The notes: generated from the letters alone by a model not told the origin. DNA of 64,000 nucleotides from Echinicola pacifica DSM 19836 (GCF_000373245.1 NZ_KB890739.1:993080-1057079), one strand, 5' to 3'; counted from the stretch's first letter, positions 1 through 8,329 are shown. Made by a program: numbers and translations.

Positions 1-1080
1 GATCCGCAGAACCAGTTTATGAGTCCATACCTGGCCATGGGGAATAATCCTGTAATGGGGATTGATCCCGACGGTGAGTTTGTATTTAGTGCAATACTCC
101 CAGGAGTGGGAACAATAATCGATGCGGCATTGTGGGGAGCTGTACTTGGAGCGGGATCCTCAGCAGCAATGTATGCTACCTCCACTGCAATTTCAGGAAG
201 ACAATGGGACTGGGGACAGTTCGGAAGTCAGGTTGGTAGGGGAGCTGCCTTGGGAGGTTTATCTGCAGGGGCGAGCCTAGGTTTTTCCGCTGGGTTGAAT
301 GCTTTAGGTGTGGGAGTTCAGGCGTCCAATACAATTGGAGGTGCAATGGGTTCGCTTACAAGTACTTTTGCGGGTGAAGGAATGCCTAGCAATCCACTGG
401 AATGGGCGCGAGCACTTGGAGGTGCTGCATTGAGCGGTAATGCCATGGCCAATGCGAACCCTCTAGGCTTGTCTCAAGGCTATGATGCCACTGCGGTAGA
501 TTATGATCAGTTTTACTTGGGAGGGAACTATGTTGATTTAGCTCCTCAAACCATTTCTTCTCTTAAAGGATTTGATGCAGCTGATTGGCATAAACTCTTA
601 GCCAGTGGGCTCAATCCTGTAGCTGGTGGGGTATATGGAGCACATGAGGCATTTGCCAGTAATCCTTTCGGTGGGGCGATATTGAGCATTCCTGAGATGG
701 TTGGAGGGGAGATGGTGTTCAGTGCGGCAATTAGAGGGGTAAGGGCTTTGTCTGCCGCTAAGGGGGTAAATCCATTTGGTCTTAGAGGTGGTTATGGTGT
801 TTTTGGAAAAAACGGGCTGAAAATAGGGAATTATAAAATAGAAGCCCTTTATGCCAACCCAGCAGCTGGTTCAAGAGCTGGAACTATATTTTTTGCTAAG
901 CAGATGAAACCAGGTGGAGCGTTATGGAGATGGGATTATGGAAAGTTGCATTCAACTGGTAAAATGGGGTTACATTCAAGTGTAAGATTCCATTGGAACG
1001 GGGTGAAGTATGGTAGTGCAGCTCAAAGAACATGGTATCCATCATCTTTCAAGGCACCATTTTTTAATCCAATCAAATAA
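1..1080 (+). CDS. RHS-repeat protein, C-terminal part with variable toxin tip (5' end outside window)
   Basis: The frame is already open at base 1, so the first ATG at 19 is internal. The first ~25 residues read like the end of an RHS core (NPV..IDPDGE around bases 49-80), the conserved boundary after which the variable tip begins. RHS proteins form a secreted cage that carries a C-terminal toxin delivered to competing cells. The tip here has a Gly/Ala-rich, partly hydrophobic stretch (about residues 25-120) and a polar end with several Trp/His/Tyr residues (about 270-353) that would be the toxin. I do not recognise the toxin class. The gene directly downstream is an immunity candidate. RHS assignment is firm; toxic activity is inferred. 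Confidence 0.8.
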   Translation, partial: DPQNQFMSPYLAMGNNPVMGIDPDGEFVFSAILPGVGTIIDAALWGAVLGAGSSAAMYATSTAISGRQWDWGQFGSQVGRGAALGGLSAGASLGFSAGLNALGVGVQASNTIGGAMGSLTSTFAGEGMPSNPLEWARALGGAALSGNAMANANPLGLSQGYDATAVDYDQFYLGGNYVDLAPQTISSLKGFDAADWHKLLASGLNPVAGGVYGAHEAFASNPFGGAILSIPEMVGGEMVFSAAIRGVRALSAAKGVNPFGLRGGYGVFGKNGLKIGNYKIEALYANPAAGSRAGTIFFAKQMKPGGALWRWDYGKLHSTGKMGLHSSVRFHWNGVKYGSAAQRTWYPSSFKAPFFNPIK

Positions 1081-1087
1081 AATAGTA

Positions 1088-1591
1088 ATGGATATTAAAA
1101 CTCATAAGAATGAAAATAATCAACTCCTTTCTATAAAAGGAGTTGATTATGATTATCAAAGCAAACAGTTTATTTTGAAGTTATTGAATAAACTTATTCA
1201 GTTTGCGGGTAATGTTTTGATTCAGTTGAGAAGAAATAATTATGAAGATTCATCAATAGATAAATTAAAAAAAGAAGGTGTATCACTTGGTGTAAAGAGC
1301 TTGAAAGTTGATTCAAATTTATTTGAAATTTCATTCAATTTTAATGCTGCTAAATCGAAAGAAGAATTACTACCTTTAATAGTTGATTTGTGGTATTGTT
1401 TTCAGCAGCCAGTATATTATTTTTTCACAAATGAAGAAAGGTTAGAATATAACAATGAGATTTTACTAAATAATAATTTATCATGGAAAGAAGTTGTTGA
1501 TTTATCAAACTCATATGTGATGTTTAAAGGAGCGGAAGAGGATGTTATATGGATAGGCAAAAGTGATGAATTGGAATTTGATTTAGAGTGA
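1088..1591 (+). CDS. Putative immunity protein for the RHS tip
   Basis: A 167-residue protein that begins 8 bases after the RHS stop codon. The frame is open from 1010, but the ATG at 1088 avoids a long overlap with the toxin tip and is the better start. No signal peptide or membrane segment is visible; the protein is Asn/Lys/Glu-rich, acidic at the C terminus and encoded by very AT-rich DNA, as immunity genes of exchanged cassettes often are. I do not recognise a family. The role is inferred only from its position right behind a polymorphic toxin tip. Confidence 0.6.
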   Translation: MDIKTHKNENNQLLSIKGVDYDYQSKQFILKLLNKLIQFAGNVLIQLRRNNYEDSSIDKLKKEGVSLGVKSLKVDSNLFEISFNFNAAKSKEELLPLIVDLWYCFQQPVYYFFTNEERLEYNNEILLNNNLSWKEVVDLSNSYVMFKGAEEDVIWIGKSDELEFDLE

Positions 1592-1592
1592 A

Positions 1593-1909
1593 ATTGCCGC
1601 TAAGACGAGTACGCAGGGTGGATTGAATCTTTTCAAATGGGGCGCACCTCAAACTGGTAAAAATGTTGGATGGAAGACAGGGGATTATATGCTCCACTTG
1701 CCAAATAAAGGAACTTAAACTGGAAAGCGAACTATGGAGCTTTAAGAAGAGAGATGGGGTTAGGTAAACCCATTTTTGATTCGTATCGAACAACAGGTGG
1801 AAACCTGATTCCTACGAAAGGGTTCTTGAATGCGGAAAGGTCAATCCTTCAAGGTAGAGGATGGATTTATAACCCAAGTAAAGGGGCATGGATGCCACCA
1901 GGATTTTAA
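1593..1909 (+). pseudogene. Orphan, frameshifted toxin-tip fragment
   Basis: No single frame is open, but two frames read as one protein when joined near base 1710. The first runs from 1593 (AAKTSTQGG... to ...MLHLPNKGT), the second continues NLNWKANYG... and ends with NPSKGAWMPPGF and a stop at 1907-1909. Endings of this sort (aromatic and Gly/Pro rich, finishing in PPGF) are seen in C-terminal tips of RHS-type toxins. There is no start codon or RHS core in front of it, so it is a displaced tip left behind when a newer tip replaced it. It lies just upstream of another immunity-like gene, which was probably its partner. Confidence 0.5.
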
Positions 1910-1910
1910 A

Positions 1911-1920
1911 TAAGGAGGTT
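1911..1920 (+). promoter_or_regulatory. Strong Shine-Dalgarno site
   Basis: A TAAGGAGGT core sits 8-10 bases before the ATG at 1928. Such a strong site is unusual in this window, where nearly all other genes have none, and it decides the start of the immunity-like gene. Confidence 0.6.
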
Positions 1921-1927
1921 ATAGCAC

Positions 1928-2464
1928 ATGGAATTCAATAAACTTATATCTGAAAAACTTCACCCATTATTCATAGAGAATGGGTTTAAACTAACTGAGC
2001 AATCAAAGCATATTGTTAATTATGAATCGGGTAGTTTGGTTGTTGCAATGGTTCATAACCCACGTGAGAACTCAAATACTCTATGGATTGGTAGAGACGG
2101 TTTTCAAGAAGTTGAAATTGACAATCAAGTAATGAAGGAGTTTTTTAACTCTGATTTGAAACTTTGTAACCTTCCTCAAGAGACTTTTGTAAACAATGTA
2201 TTCTTGTTTTTTGTAGGGGACGGAGAAGGTTTAATAAAAGGAAATGAATCTGATGTAATTAGTCTTGAAAAGTTCAGCGAGAGAAGAAGTAGTGAATACA
2301 CGGAAAGCCTAATAAATAAACAATCTTTGGAGGCAGCTAACAAAGCGTGGAAAGAAGGAAATTACACAGATGTTATCAGGCATTTGAAAAAGGTAGATGA
2401 AGAGAGTTTACCAACCTCTTTCAAGCAGAAATATAAAATTGCACAAAAGCGATTAAGTAATTAA
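1928..2464 (+). CDS. Putative immunity protein of an orphan toxin cassette
   Basis: A 178-residue protein without signal peptide or membrane segment, started by an ATG behind a strong Shine-Dalgarno site. The N-terminal ~110 residues look like a compact alpha/beta domain; the C-terminal ~50 residues are helical and Lys/Glu/Ala-rich, resembling one TPR-like hairpin (residues ~130-175). It follows the frameshifted toxin tip at 1593-1909 and is followed by an intrinsic terminator. No family recognised; immunity is inferred from the arrangement. Confidence 0.5.
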   Translation: MEFNKLISEKLHPLFIENGFKLTEQSKHIVNYESGSLVVAMVHNPRENSNTLWIGRDGFQEVEIDNQVMKEFFNSDLKLCNLPQETFVNNVFLFFVGDGEGLIKGNESDVISLEKFSERRSSEYTESLINKQSLEAANKAWKEGNYTDVIRHLKKVDEESLPTSFKQKYKIAQKRLSN

Positions 2465-2470
2465 ATCAAA

Positions 2471-2494
2471 GCCATCCTTCGGGGTGGCTTTTTT
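2471..2494 (+). terminator. Intrinsic terminator after the immunity-like gene
   Basis: A 7-bp stem (GCCATCC with GGGTGGC, one G-T pair) closed by a TTCG tetraloop and followed by six T. It lies six bases after the stop codon at 2464. Confidence 0.8.
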
Positions 2495-2540
2495 ATTGAA
2501 TAGCGACACTATCCCTGAATAGCTTTTAGCTTCACATTGT

Positions 2541-2815
2541 TAATAATAGCATCTAGAATGTAGAGAGAGACATTGCTTATTCAGTTCAGGAAATATTGAA
2601 ATATCATTTAGCTGTCTCATCATAGAAGGGTCTTTGAGCAGTTCTCTATCCTTAGTCTCCCCAAGCAAATAGCCACGATCCGGTCTATGACCGACCTGTC
2701 CAGCTCCAGTCTGTTTTCCCCACCTCGTTGTTCTGCCAACTGTGCTGCGGAACCTTTCAAGTTGAGTTTCCAACTCAATACCTTATCCCCATGCTTGTAA
2801 GGCCATGGCAGGTAC
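2541..2815 (-). pseudogene. Possible degenerate transposase fragment
   Basis: The minus strand has two overlapping short open frames (77 and 65 codons) that each look protein-like in parts, for example LGETKDRELLKDPSM in one frame and DRSVIDRIVAICLGRL in the other. The ...LG..KDRE.LKDP pattern is reminiscent of the start of some IS transposases (IS1380-like), but a frameshift would be needed to join the pieces. No inverted repeats were found. This is a weak call; the stretch could simply be non-coding debris of the toxin island. Confidence 0.2.
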
Positions 2816-2834
2816 ATAAAGGTAGGAAGAACTT

Positions 2835-3020
2835 TTTCAAGAAGTGGTCGCAGAAGAACCGGGGTATTATTATATTTATACCAGTAATGACAGTCCGACT
2901 GCGTCGGAAGCGTTCTTTGATGATTTCAGTGTGCAGGTAGCTGAAGGGCCGGTGATCCAGATGACGGACTATTATCCGTATGGATTGATAGCCGAAAACT
3001 GGGTTAGGAGCAATTGCTAA
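2835..3020 (+). pseudogene. RHS core fragment
   Basis: In frame 3 the sequence reads YYYIYTSNDSPT, then FFDDFSVQ, then VIQMTDYYPYGL, ending in a stop at 3018-3020. The YxYxSN(D/E)..P, xFDDxxV and VIQxxxYYPxGL blocks are hallmarks of the RHS/YD-repeat core of Bacteroidota toxins just ahead of the tip. It has no start codon and is cut off upstream, so it is a remnant of a second RHS gene. A shift of frame near 3007 would link it to the toxin tip that follows. Confidence 0.7.
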
Positions 3021-3489
3021 TGCAGGAGATATTTTGGCTGGCTTCCAACCAAGCGAAGTACAACTTAACACAGAAAATTCTGACGCTATTGGGCATAGCG
3101 CATTGACTAAAGTAAGAGAAACCAACCCTCATAATTCTTTTGTATCAGATGGCCCTGACCCAGGAGGGAAATGGATATTCAATCCATTTAAGTTTAATAA
3201 GGGAACAAATGACTGGAAAAATAATGTAGATGCTGGTGGGGATGTTTCAAAGGTTACGGTTAAGGGGATTAATCTAAGGATTGCTAAATACGGAGCGGGG
3301 CTTGATAAAAGTGTTAAATACAATTTATACTGTAGTAGTTGTGTTAATCATACGGCAAGGGCTTTAACCATTGCTGGCGCACCCTCAATCGGAATCCATC
3401 TGTTTATATTGAATGCTCAAATGTACATGAGAAGTATAGGAGCAAGACCATCATTATTTTCATATCATTTGCACAATAGTTATAGATAA
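3007..3489 (+). CDS. Displaced RHS toxin tip (Cys/His-containing)
   Basis: Open from 3007 (first ATG 3034, 151 residues). It reads on from the preceding RHS core fragment after a frameshift, so it is a detached toxin tip rather than a free gene. The C-terminal half carries a CSSCVNHTARAL block, a GIH motif and an LNAQMYMRSIG segment. A Cys and His arranged like this would suit a cysteine-peptidase-like or amidase-like fold, but that is only a guess. The stop is two bases before the next ATG (3491), the usual toxin-immunity spacing. Confidence 0.5.
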   Translation, partial: GAIANAGDILAGFQPSEVQLNTENSDAIGHSALTKVRETNPHNSFVSDGPDPGGKWIFNPFKFNKGTNDWKNNVDAGGDVSKVTVKGINLRIAKYGAGLDKSVKYNLYCSSCVNHTARALTIAGAPSIGIHLFILNAQMYMRSIGARPSLFSYHLHNSYR

Positions 3490-3490
3490 T

Positions 3491-3994
3491 ATGGTAAAGT
3501 CATTTTTAGCAATATTATTAATGGGATTGCTATCCTATAATAATCAACTGGAAGAAATTTATATTGGGAAATCTTTTTCTTGGAAGGTTTATTATGACCC
3601 AACTAAATCACAGCCTATTGTAGAAATAAGTGGAATTAAGTATGGTTATCTTGACCACCTTCAACGTGAAAACGAGACTCTAGCAAAGAGTGAAATAGGT
3701 GAGTTGTATATTAGAGGGGATGATATGTATTATAAGAATGCAGCACTAAAAATTAATGTTAAGCTTAAGAAGAAAAGCTACTCATCGGAGATCGACAATC
3801 AAAGATTGAAGGTTTTTGAAATCAATGCATTTAATGAAATCTCAAGCCTTAAAGACTCGTTGAAAGTTGGTGATTATAAATTTGATTGGCAGGTAAAGGA
3901 AGATTACATCTTTTATCGAGACACCGACACTATTCCTGATAACTACGAGCCGAGTTACAAAAAGAAATTTTACAGCAATTTGAAGCCCGACTAG
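3491..3994 (+). CDS. Putative exported immunity protein
   Basis: 167 residues starting two bases after the toxin tip. The first ~15 residues (MVKSFLAILLMGLLS) form a short hydrophobic signal sequence, so this immunity protein probably acts outside the cytoplasm, unlike the other immunity candidates of the island. The rest is Lys/Tyr-rich and beta-strand-like, with no family that I recognise. It ends inside the loop of an intrinsic terminator. Confidence 0.5.
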   Translation: MVKSFLAILLMGLLSYNNQLEEIYIGKSFSWKVYYDPTKSQPIVEISGIKYGYLDHLQRENETLAKSEIGELYIRGDDMYYKNAALKINVKLKKKSYSSEIDNQRLKVFEINAFNEISSLKDSLKVGDYKFDWQVKEDYIFYRDTDTIPDNYEPSYKKKFYSNLKPD

Positions 3995-4006
3995 TTCGGG
4001 CTTTTT
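3984..4006 (+). terminator. Intrinsic terminator overlapping the stop codon
   Basis: An AGCCCGA / TTCGGGCT stem with a short loop and five T after it. The TAG stop codon of the preceding gene (3992-3994) lies in the loop. Confidence 0.75.
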
Positions 4007-4043
4007 ACTACCTCTCTGTCCACTTCTTCGGATCGAGGTAGGT

Positions 4044-4223
4044 ATGGAAAACAGCCCTTACGGTTACGGTTTTATCATCTTCATTGATCGTGGAGTGGAT
4101 CATATGTATCCGTCCGATTCCCTGAAATTCCAAGCACAATTCCTATGGGTTCCTCGGACGGATACTATTAAAATACCTCCAACAAAAGTAGATATTATCA
4201 GACCTAAAGATATTAACCAATGA
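4044..4223 (+). CDS. Short ORF, probable toxin-tip remnant overlapping the next immunity gene
   Basis: A 59-codon frame from ATG 4044 to TGA 4221-4223, which overlaps the next ATG by four bases (ATGA, 4220-4223). The end (IKIPPTKVDIIRPKDI) looks like the C terminus of a toxin tip, and the ATGA overlap is typical of toxin-immunity pairs. The opposite strand of 4008-4139 also reads as a plausible protein end (IGRIHMIHSTINE ... FHTYLDPKKW), so which strand once coded is not settled. Either way it is a remnant. Confidence 0.3.
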   Translation: MENSPYGYGFIIFIDRGVDHMYPSDSLKFQAQFLWVPRTDTIKIPPTKVDIIRPKDINQ

Positions 4224-4844
4224 CAGAGAGAGAATTTTTAAAAATTGAGGTATTGAAACTTCTTAATGAGAAGATAAAGCCTTTTGATTTTAAGTTACTA
4301 AGGTCTGCGTGTGAGTTTTTACAAAAAACAGAATTTGGATGGAATAAATATCAAATTGTTTTTCTAGTCCGGGAAAATGGTGGTTGGGAACTTAAGCCAA
4401 GTTTATTGATACGTTTTGATGTTGTTGAAGATATTTTTCACCGTATTTCAGAATTTGATAAGAAATATCAAAAAGGCACACCAACAATAGGCACTGCGAT
4501 AGAAGATATGGACAATTATAAAGGAATTAATGCAAGATTTGAATTAACAAATGAAAATCAAATTAATAGTATCGTAGATAATTTATTTGATTTGTTTGAA
4601 AATGTTGCGTTGCCTTTTTTTGTGAAGTTTGACAACTTGTCTGCAATTGACGAGCAACTTAATTAAAATATAAATGACACATCGCTTACAGGTGATATTT
4701 TTAAGGGGACAAAATCGTTAATAATCGCAAAATTGACGAAAAGGAGTGATTTTGATGAACTTAAGAATGTTTATCATTCTTACTATAAATGTTTTGCTGA
4801 TGGCTTTTATTTGCCTGAGTATTTAAGGTTAAAGGAATTATTAA
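4220..4844 (+). pseudogene. DUF4304-like immunity gene broken by a stop codon and an IS insertion
   Basis: The first 148 codons (4220-4666) form an alpha/beta protein with the look of DUF4304-type immunity proteins. After the TAA at 4664-4666 the same frame stays open for 67 more codons and reads convincingly as its continuation (SLIIAKLTKRSDFDELK, then YYKCFADGFYLPEYLRL). The frame then runs into the left end of the ISL3 element at 4845. Behind the element, 6129-6194 reads NKYLRSAKDYLRKIYG and a stop, a plausible lost C terminus. So one immunity gene seems to have been hit twice. Family assignment is moderate; the continuity across the stop is seen directly. Confidence 0.55.
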
Positions 4845-6128
4845 GGCTCTATAGGATTTGTAGTGGGTAATATACAACTAAACTAGTAATAGATTAATTT
4901 TGCTAGATGAACAGTACGCAGATTTTCGAGATGGCTTTGGGGTTGGAAAAGCCTTGGTTTATTACAAAGGTTGATATGGTTAAGCCAGAGTCTGGTGGTC
5001 AGGGACAACTTGACATTTAACTTGATTTTGAAAAGGGATTTAAGTTTCCTGGGGGGAAAACCCATGATACGGTGGAGCGCACTTGGCAGCATCTTAACTT
5101 TTTTCAGCATACTTGTTTCCTTCATGCCAGAGTGCCTCGAGTTCAGACATCAGAGGGAAGCACCCGAATGGTCAACGTTTCGTGGGCTCGTCCCGAAATT
5201 GGATTTACCTTGCTGTTTGAAGCATTCAGCATGCTACTGATCGAATCGGAAATGCCTGTAAGTAAAGCGGCTGATATCATGGATGTGTATCCGCAGCGTT
5301 TATGGAATGTGTTTTCTTACTGGATTGGAAAAGCTCACCAAAACGATTGCCAGTCTGAGACCACGGTTTTGGGAATTGATGAGACCTCCTCAAAAAAAGG
5401 CCATAACTACGTGACAGTAGCAGTAGACATGGACGAAAGAAGAGTCATTTATGCAGTCCCCGGAAAGGGAGCAGACACCATCGATGCTATTGCCGGACAT
5501 CTTGAATCGAAAGGATGCAAGCGGGAACAAATCAAACAAACGTGTATAGATATGTCGCCTGCGTTCATCTCAGGCATCCTGCATAACTTCAAGAAGGCAT
5601 CGATAACATTCGATAAGTTCCATGTGGTCAAGATTATCAATGAAGCCATGGATAAGGTGAGAAAGCTGGAAAGGAATGAGTTTGCAATGCTGAAAGGATA
5701 CAAATACACCTTTATGAAAAGCGATAACAAGCTCAGTGAACAAGCCAAGGAAGCAAAATATGATATCCTGACCCTATTGCCCAACATAGCCAATGCGTAC
5801 AGGCTCAAAGAGCTCTTTGCTGAATTCTGGACATTCAAAACCAAAGAGGAAGCGGGAGCATACCTGTCCTATTGGTGCGATTTAGTAGAGGAATCAAAAA
5901 TATTCCCTTTCATAAAAGCTGCTAAAAGCCTAAAAGCTCATTGGTTCGGAATCGTCAACTACTCGGAAACAAACCTAAACAACGGTATCTTGGAAGGTAT
6001 CAACTCTAAAATACAACTAGCAAAAAAAAGAGCACGAGGTTACAGAAATATCAACAACTTTATCAATATGATTTACTTCATTGCTGGCAAACTCAAATTC
6101 GACTACCCACTATATTCCACTTAGAGCC
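4845..6128 (+). mobile_element. ISL3-family insertion sequence
   Basis: The element is bounded by GGCTCTA at 4845 and its inverted copy ending at 6128. The two 26-base ends match at positions 1-7, 11, 15 and 17-25 (the shared inner block is TAGTGGGTA), so they are imperfect terminal inverted repeats of the ISL3 type. Length 1284 bp, one transposase inside. The flanking 8-mers (4837-4844 and 6129-6136) are not identical, so I see no intact target duplication; this suggests an old insertion or decayed flanks. Confidence 0.8.
4907..6124 (+). pseudogene. ISL3-family transposase, N-terminal in-frame stop
   Basis: The frame from ATG 4907 begins like an ISL3 transposase but has a TAA at 5018-5020, one substitution away from Tyr (TAT/TAC). 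From 5021 on it is open to 6124, and translation could restart at GTG 5072. The DDE catalytic core is intact: GIDETSSKKG (first Asp), CIDMSPAF (second Asp) and LEGINSKIQLAKKRARGY (Glu near the end), with a helical insertion between. The N-terminal zinc-finger cysteines of many ISL3 enzymes are not seen. The enzyme is probably inactive because the DNA-binding N terminus is cut off, unless readthrough or the GTG start supplies enough protein. Confidence 0.7.
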
Positions 6129-6217
6129 AATAAATATTTGCGATCGGCTAAGGATTATTTGAGAAAAATCTACGGAAAGTACATGGGGGAATAAAATAAA
6201 GATTACTAAGAAGTAAG

Positions 6218-6739
6218 CTAATGAGTGTTTTTCAAGCTTAATAGACGATTGTGAAAATTTTCTAAACTTGAAAGTATATTTTCTAATATATTGATATCGA
6301 CTACTTCTAGGTTGCTAATCTTTAATGATATTTTGTTAGGCTCTATTTCAATATTTGTTTCATTTTTGTTGAATAATGAGATTGTAGGTTCATTATTCAA
6401 AGTTTTTTTAAGTAAGTCATTTTTGGGCTCGCAAATAATTTTGCCAGAAAGAGGGAAGAAAAAGTTCATGATTGAATGGGCTCTTTTGATGGTGTATTTT
6501 TGATCGCTAATCGTTTCCTCTTCTTCAAGTATAATTGTCAGTTTATTAGTTTTGTTATTATAGCTGGCAGTATGCGATCTTACTTCCTCAAAATTAAGGG
6601 AATAACTACTGTTGTTAGCAGAGAAATCAAATGATATAATATGCCTTTCTCCTGTTAAGAATTTTTTTTCTGATTCGTTTAGAGTTGTGCCATTTTTTTT
6701 AGCAAAATAAGCAAGGGAATCAAAGGATTTTCTATCCAT
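6218..6739 (-). CDS. Hypothetical protein of the toxin island
   Basis: 173 residues, the only likely protein gene on the minus strand. AT-rich, Asn/Ser/Glu-rich, no signal peptide or membrane helix, alternating strands suggesting a beta-rich fold. I do not recognise a family. Its composition matches the neighbouring immunity genes and its place at the edge of the island suggests another orphan immunity or accessory gene, but that is only context. Confidence 0.45.
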   Translation of the reverse strand: MDRKSFDSLAYFAKKNGTTLNESEKKFLTGERHIISFDFSANNSSYSLNFEEVRSHTASYNNKTNKLTIILEEEETISDQKYTIKRAHSIMNFFFPLSGKIICEPKNDLLKKTLNNEPTISLFNKNETNIEIEPNKISLKISNLEVVDINILENILSSLENFHNRLLSLKNTH

Positions 6740-6834
6740 AAGTTTCTTGTATTTGTAGTGATAATAAGTTTGAGTGTTAATGTTAAGAGGTAGTATATGA
6801 TTTTTTCTTCAACTTCACTAACTGCTTGTAATAA

Positions 6835-6978
6835 TCTATACTTCTAGAAGAACCTAGGAATATAGAGGGGCTTAGACTTCAAGGGCCTGAAGAAAAGGTT
6901 GAATATGCAGAGGGTAAGATCAAGTATACAGAGCCGACCCGAGTCGATAGGGGGGTAGGGCATTTTGGCATGGCCTGA
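6835..6978 (+). other. Short open frame without start, possible gene remnant
   Basis: A 47-codon frame with no ATG near its start but with protein-like composition (IEGLRLQGPEEKVEYAEGK, then HFGMA and a stop at 6976-6978). It lies in the 387-base gap between the minus-strand hypothetical gene and the first gene of the polysaccharide locus. It may be the tail of a lost gene; nothing identifies it. Confidence 0.2.
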
Positions 6979-7001
6979 GAGAGAGATAATTATGGCCAGA
7001 A

Positions 7002-7063
7002 ACATTTATACCAGACCAAAACACATTTGAAGCAGAAATCTGAAGGGATTTAGGAGAACTTTA
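7002..7063 (+). promoter_or_regulatory. Operator A (ACATTTAT / ACATTTGA direct repeat) and -7 box upstream of GH16-1
   Basis: Two 8-mers at 7002-7009 and 7023-7030 start 21 bp apart. 25 bp after the second lies GAACTTTA (7056-7063), a poor match to TAnnTTTG at exactly the position where the other sites have their -7 box. It is the most degenerate of the six sites. Likely bound by the hybrid two-component regulator of the locus. Confidence 0.5.
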
Positions 7064-7126
7064 GTGCCGTTGTAGAAATAGTATTGCAACGCAAAACAAT
7101 AATAAACCTAAAATTTCCGATGATCT

Positions 7127-8260
7127 ATGTACTATCCATCTAGCTTCCGAAAGCGGGTCTATCGCGGCTTTCTTGAAATCAAAAGGCTGATTTATAATAG
7201 CAAACCCATTATGATGGCTCCCGAGATGTGCGTCATTCCACTGGAAGGCCAGGGCAGTATCACTGCAACTATGGAGGGATTGGCCAAGCCAGCGCTTCCT
7301 GCATCTCTAAAACATACCAGGCTCTCACTTTCTATCATATTAGCGGTACTTTCTGTTTCCTGCACTAGCCAGGCGGAGCCTACCTCTGTGGATAGCTCCG
7401 CAGATCAAAGAATTATTTCCCCTAGCTTCTTACCGGGACAGGATCCTTTGAATTCTACTGCCTCATGGTCCCTGGTCGGAGACCTGTCGGATGAATTTGA
7501 TCAGCGGGATTCCCGATCTTCATCCGGATTGAATGTCGATAAATGGACCAATGGCCCCACAGAATATTTCCCCTGGCAGGGATCCACCCAATGCCTTTTT
7601 AGCCCATCCACTGTGCAGGTCGATCAGGTGCTGGCCGGAGCAGCGACCATCACTGTACAGCAGCTAGCCGAAAAGCAAGGGGATAGGGAATATGCCGGGG
7701 GAATCATCCGATCCACCGCCACTGCCAAGCCGGGCATGTATATGGAAGCGCGCATGCGCGCTAATAAGACACAGATGTCTTCCTCTTTTTGGCTGATCAA
7801 TGTGCGGAAATACATAGAGGAGGAATGCAAGCGTACTACCGAACTGGATATTCAGGAAAGTGTGGGCCAGCGTGGACCTCTAGCCGAGGAATGGTCCACC
7901 CATTGGGATCAGATGATGCATAGCAATGTCCTCAATCGGGAAACCACCGAAGCCTGCTCGCCACTCGAAAATGCTAGAAATCAAAACAAAAAATTGCTCA
8001 GCCAATTAGCATCAGAGGATTTCCAGGTGTTTGGCTGCTGGTGGAAGGATCCCAATACCTTCATCTTCTTCCTAAATGGCGAAGAAGTGTACCAGCTTCA
8101 TCCCAAAAGTGGAGAATTTATCTTCCCCATGTTTATCACGCTTTCCAGCAATGTCTATGACTGGAACAAATACCCCAAGGACCAGGAAGGAATGGCTGGC
8201 TTCAGCGAAATCGATCGATCCACGGCCATCGACTGGGTGCGGACCTGGTCGGTCAATTGA
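7127..8260 (+). CDS. GH16 family endo-glycosidase, lipoprotein (agarase/porphyranase-like)
   Basis: A retaining endo-acting glycoside hydrolase of family 16. The catalytic block ELDIQE gives nucleophile E239, D241 and acid/base E244 (numbered from 7127). A SDEFD block in front and the RANKTQMSSSFWL segment resemble agarase/porphyranase-type members that cut beta-linked galactans. The lipoprotein box LSVSC places the mature N terminus at C79, so the protein is probably on the outer membrane. About 45 residues precede a normal signal peptide; ATG 7271 would give a conventional 31-residue signal, but operator A suits a start at 7127. The next gene, 69 bases on, is a paralogue. Subfamily and substrate are inference. 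Confidence 0.75.
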   Translation: MYYPSSFRKRVYRGFLEIKRLIYNSKPIMMAPEMCVIPLEGQGSITATMEGLAKPALPASLKHTRLSLSIILAVLSVSCTSQAEPTSVDSSADQRIISPSFLPGQDPLNSTASWSLVGDLSDEFDQRDSRSSSGLNVDKWTNGPTEYFPWQGSTQCLFSPSTVQVDQVLAGAATITVQQLAEKQGDREYAGGIIRSTATAKPGMYMEARMRANKTQMSSSFWLINVRKYIEEECKRTTELDIQESVGQRGPLAEEWSTHWDQMMHSNVLNRETTEACSPLENARNQNKKLLSQLASEDFQVFGCWWKDPNTFIFFLNGEEVYQLHPKSGEFIFPMFITLSSNVYDWNKYPKDQEGMAGFSEIDRSTAIDWVRTWSVN

Positions 8261-8329
8261 AATGATGAATTAATACTCGCAGCTATTTTAACAATAAAAC
8301 CTAAACAATAGAACCAGAAAAAAAACACA

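Noticed and set aside
4837..6136. 8-bp target duplication around the ISL3 element
   Set aside because: The flanks (ATTATTAA and AATAAATA) do not match.
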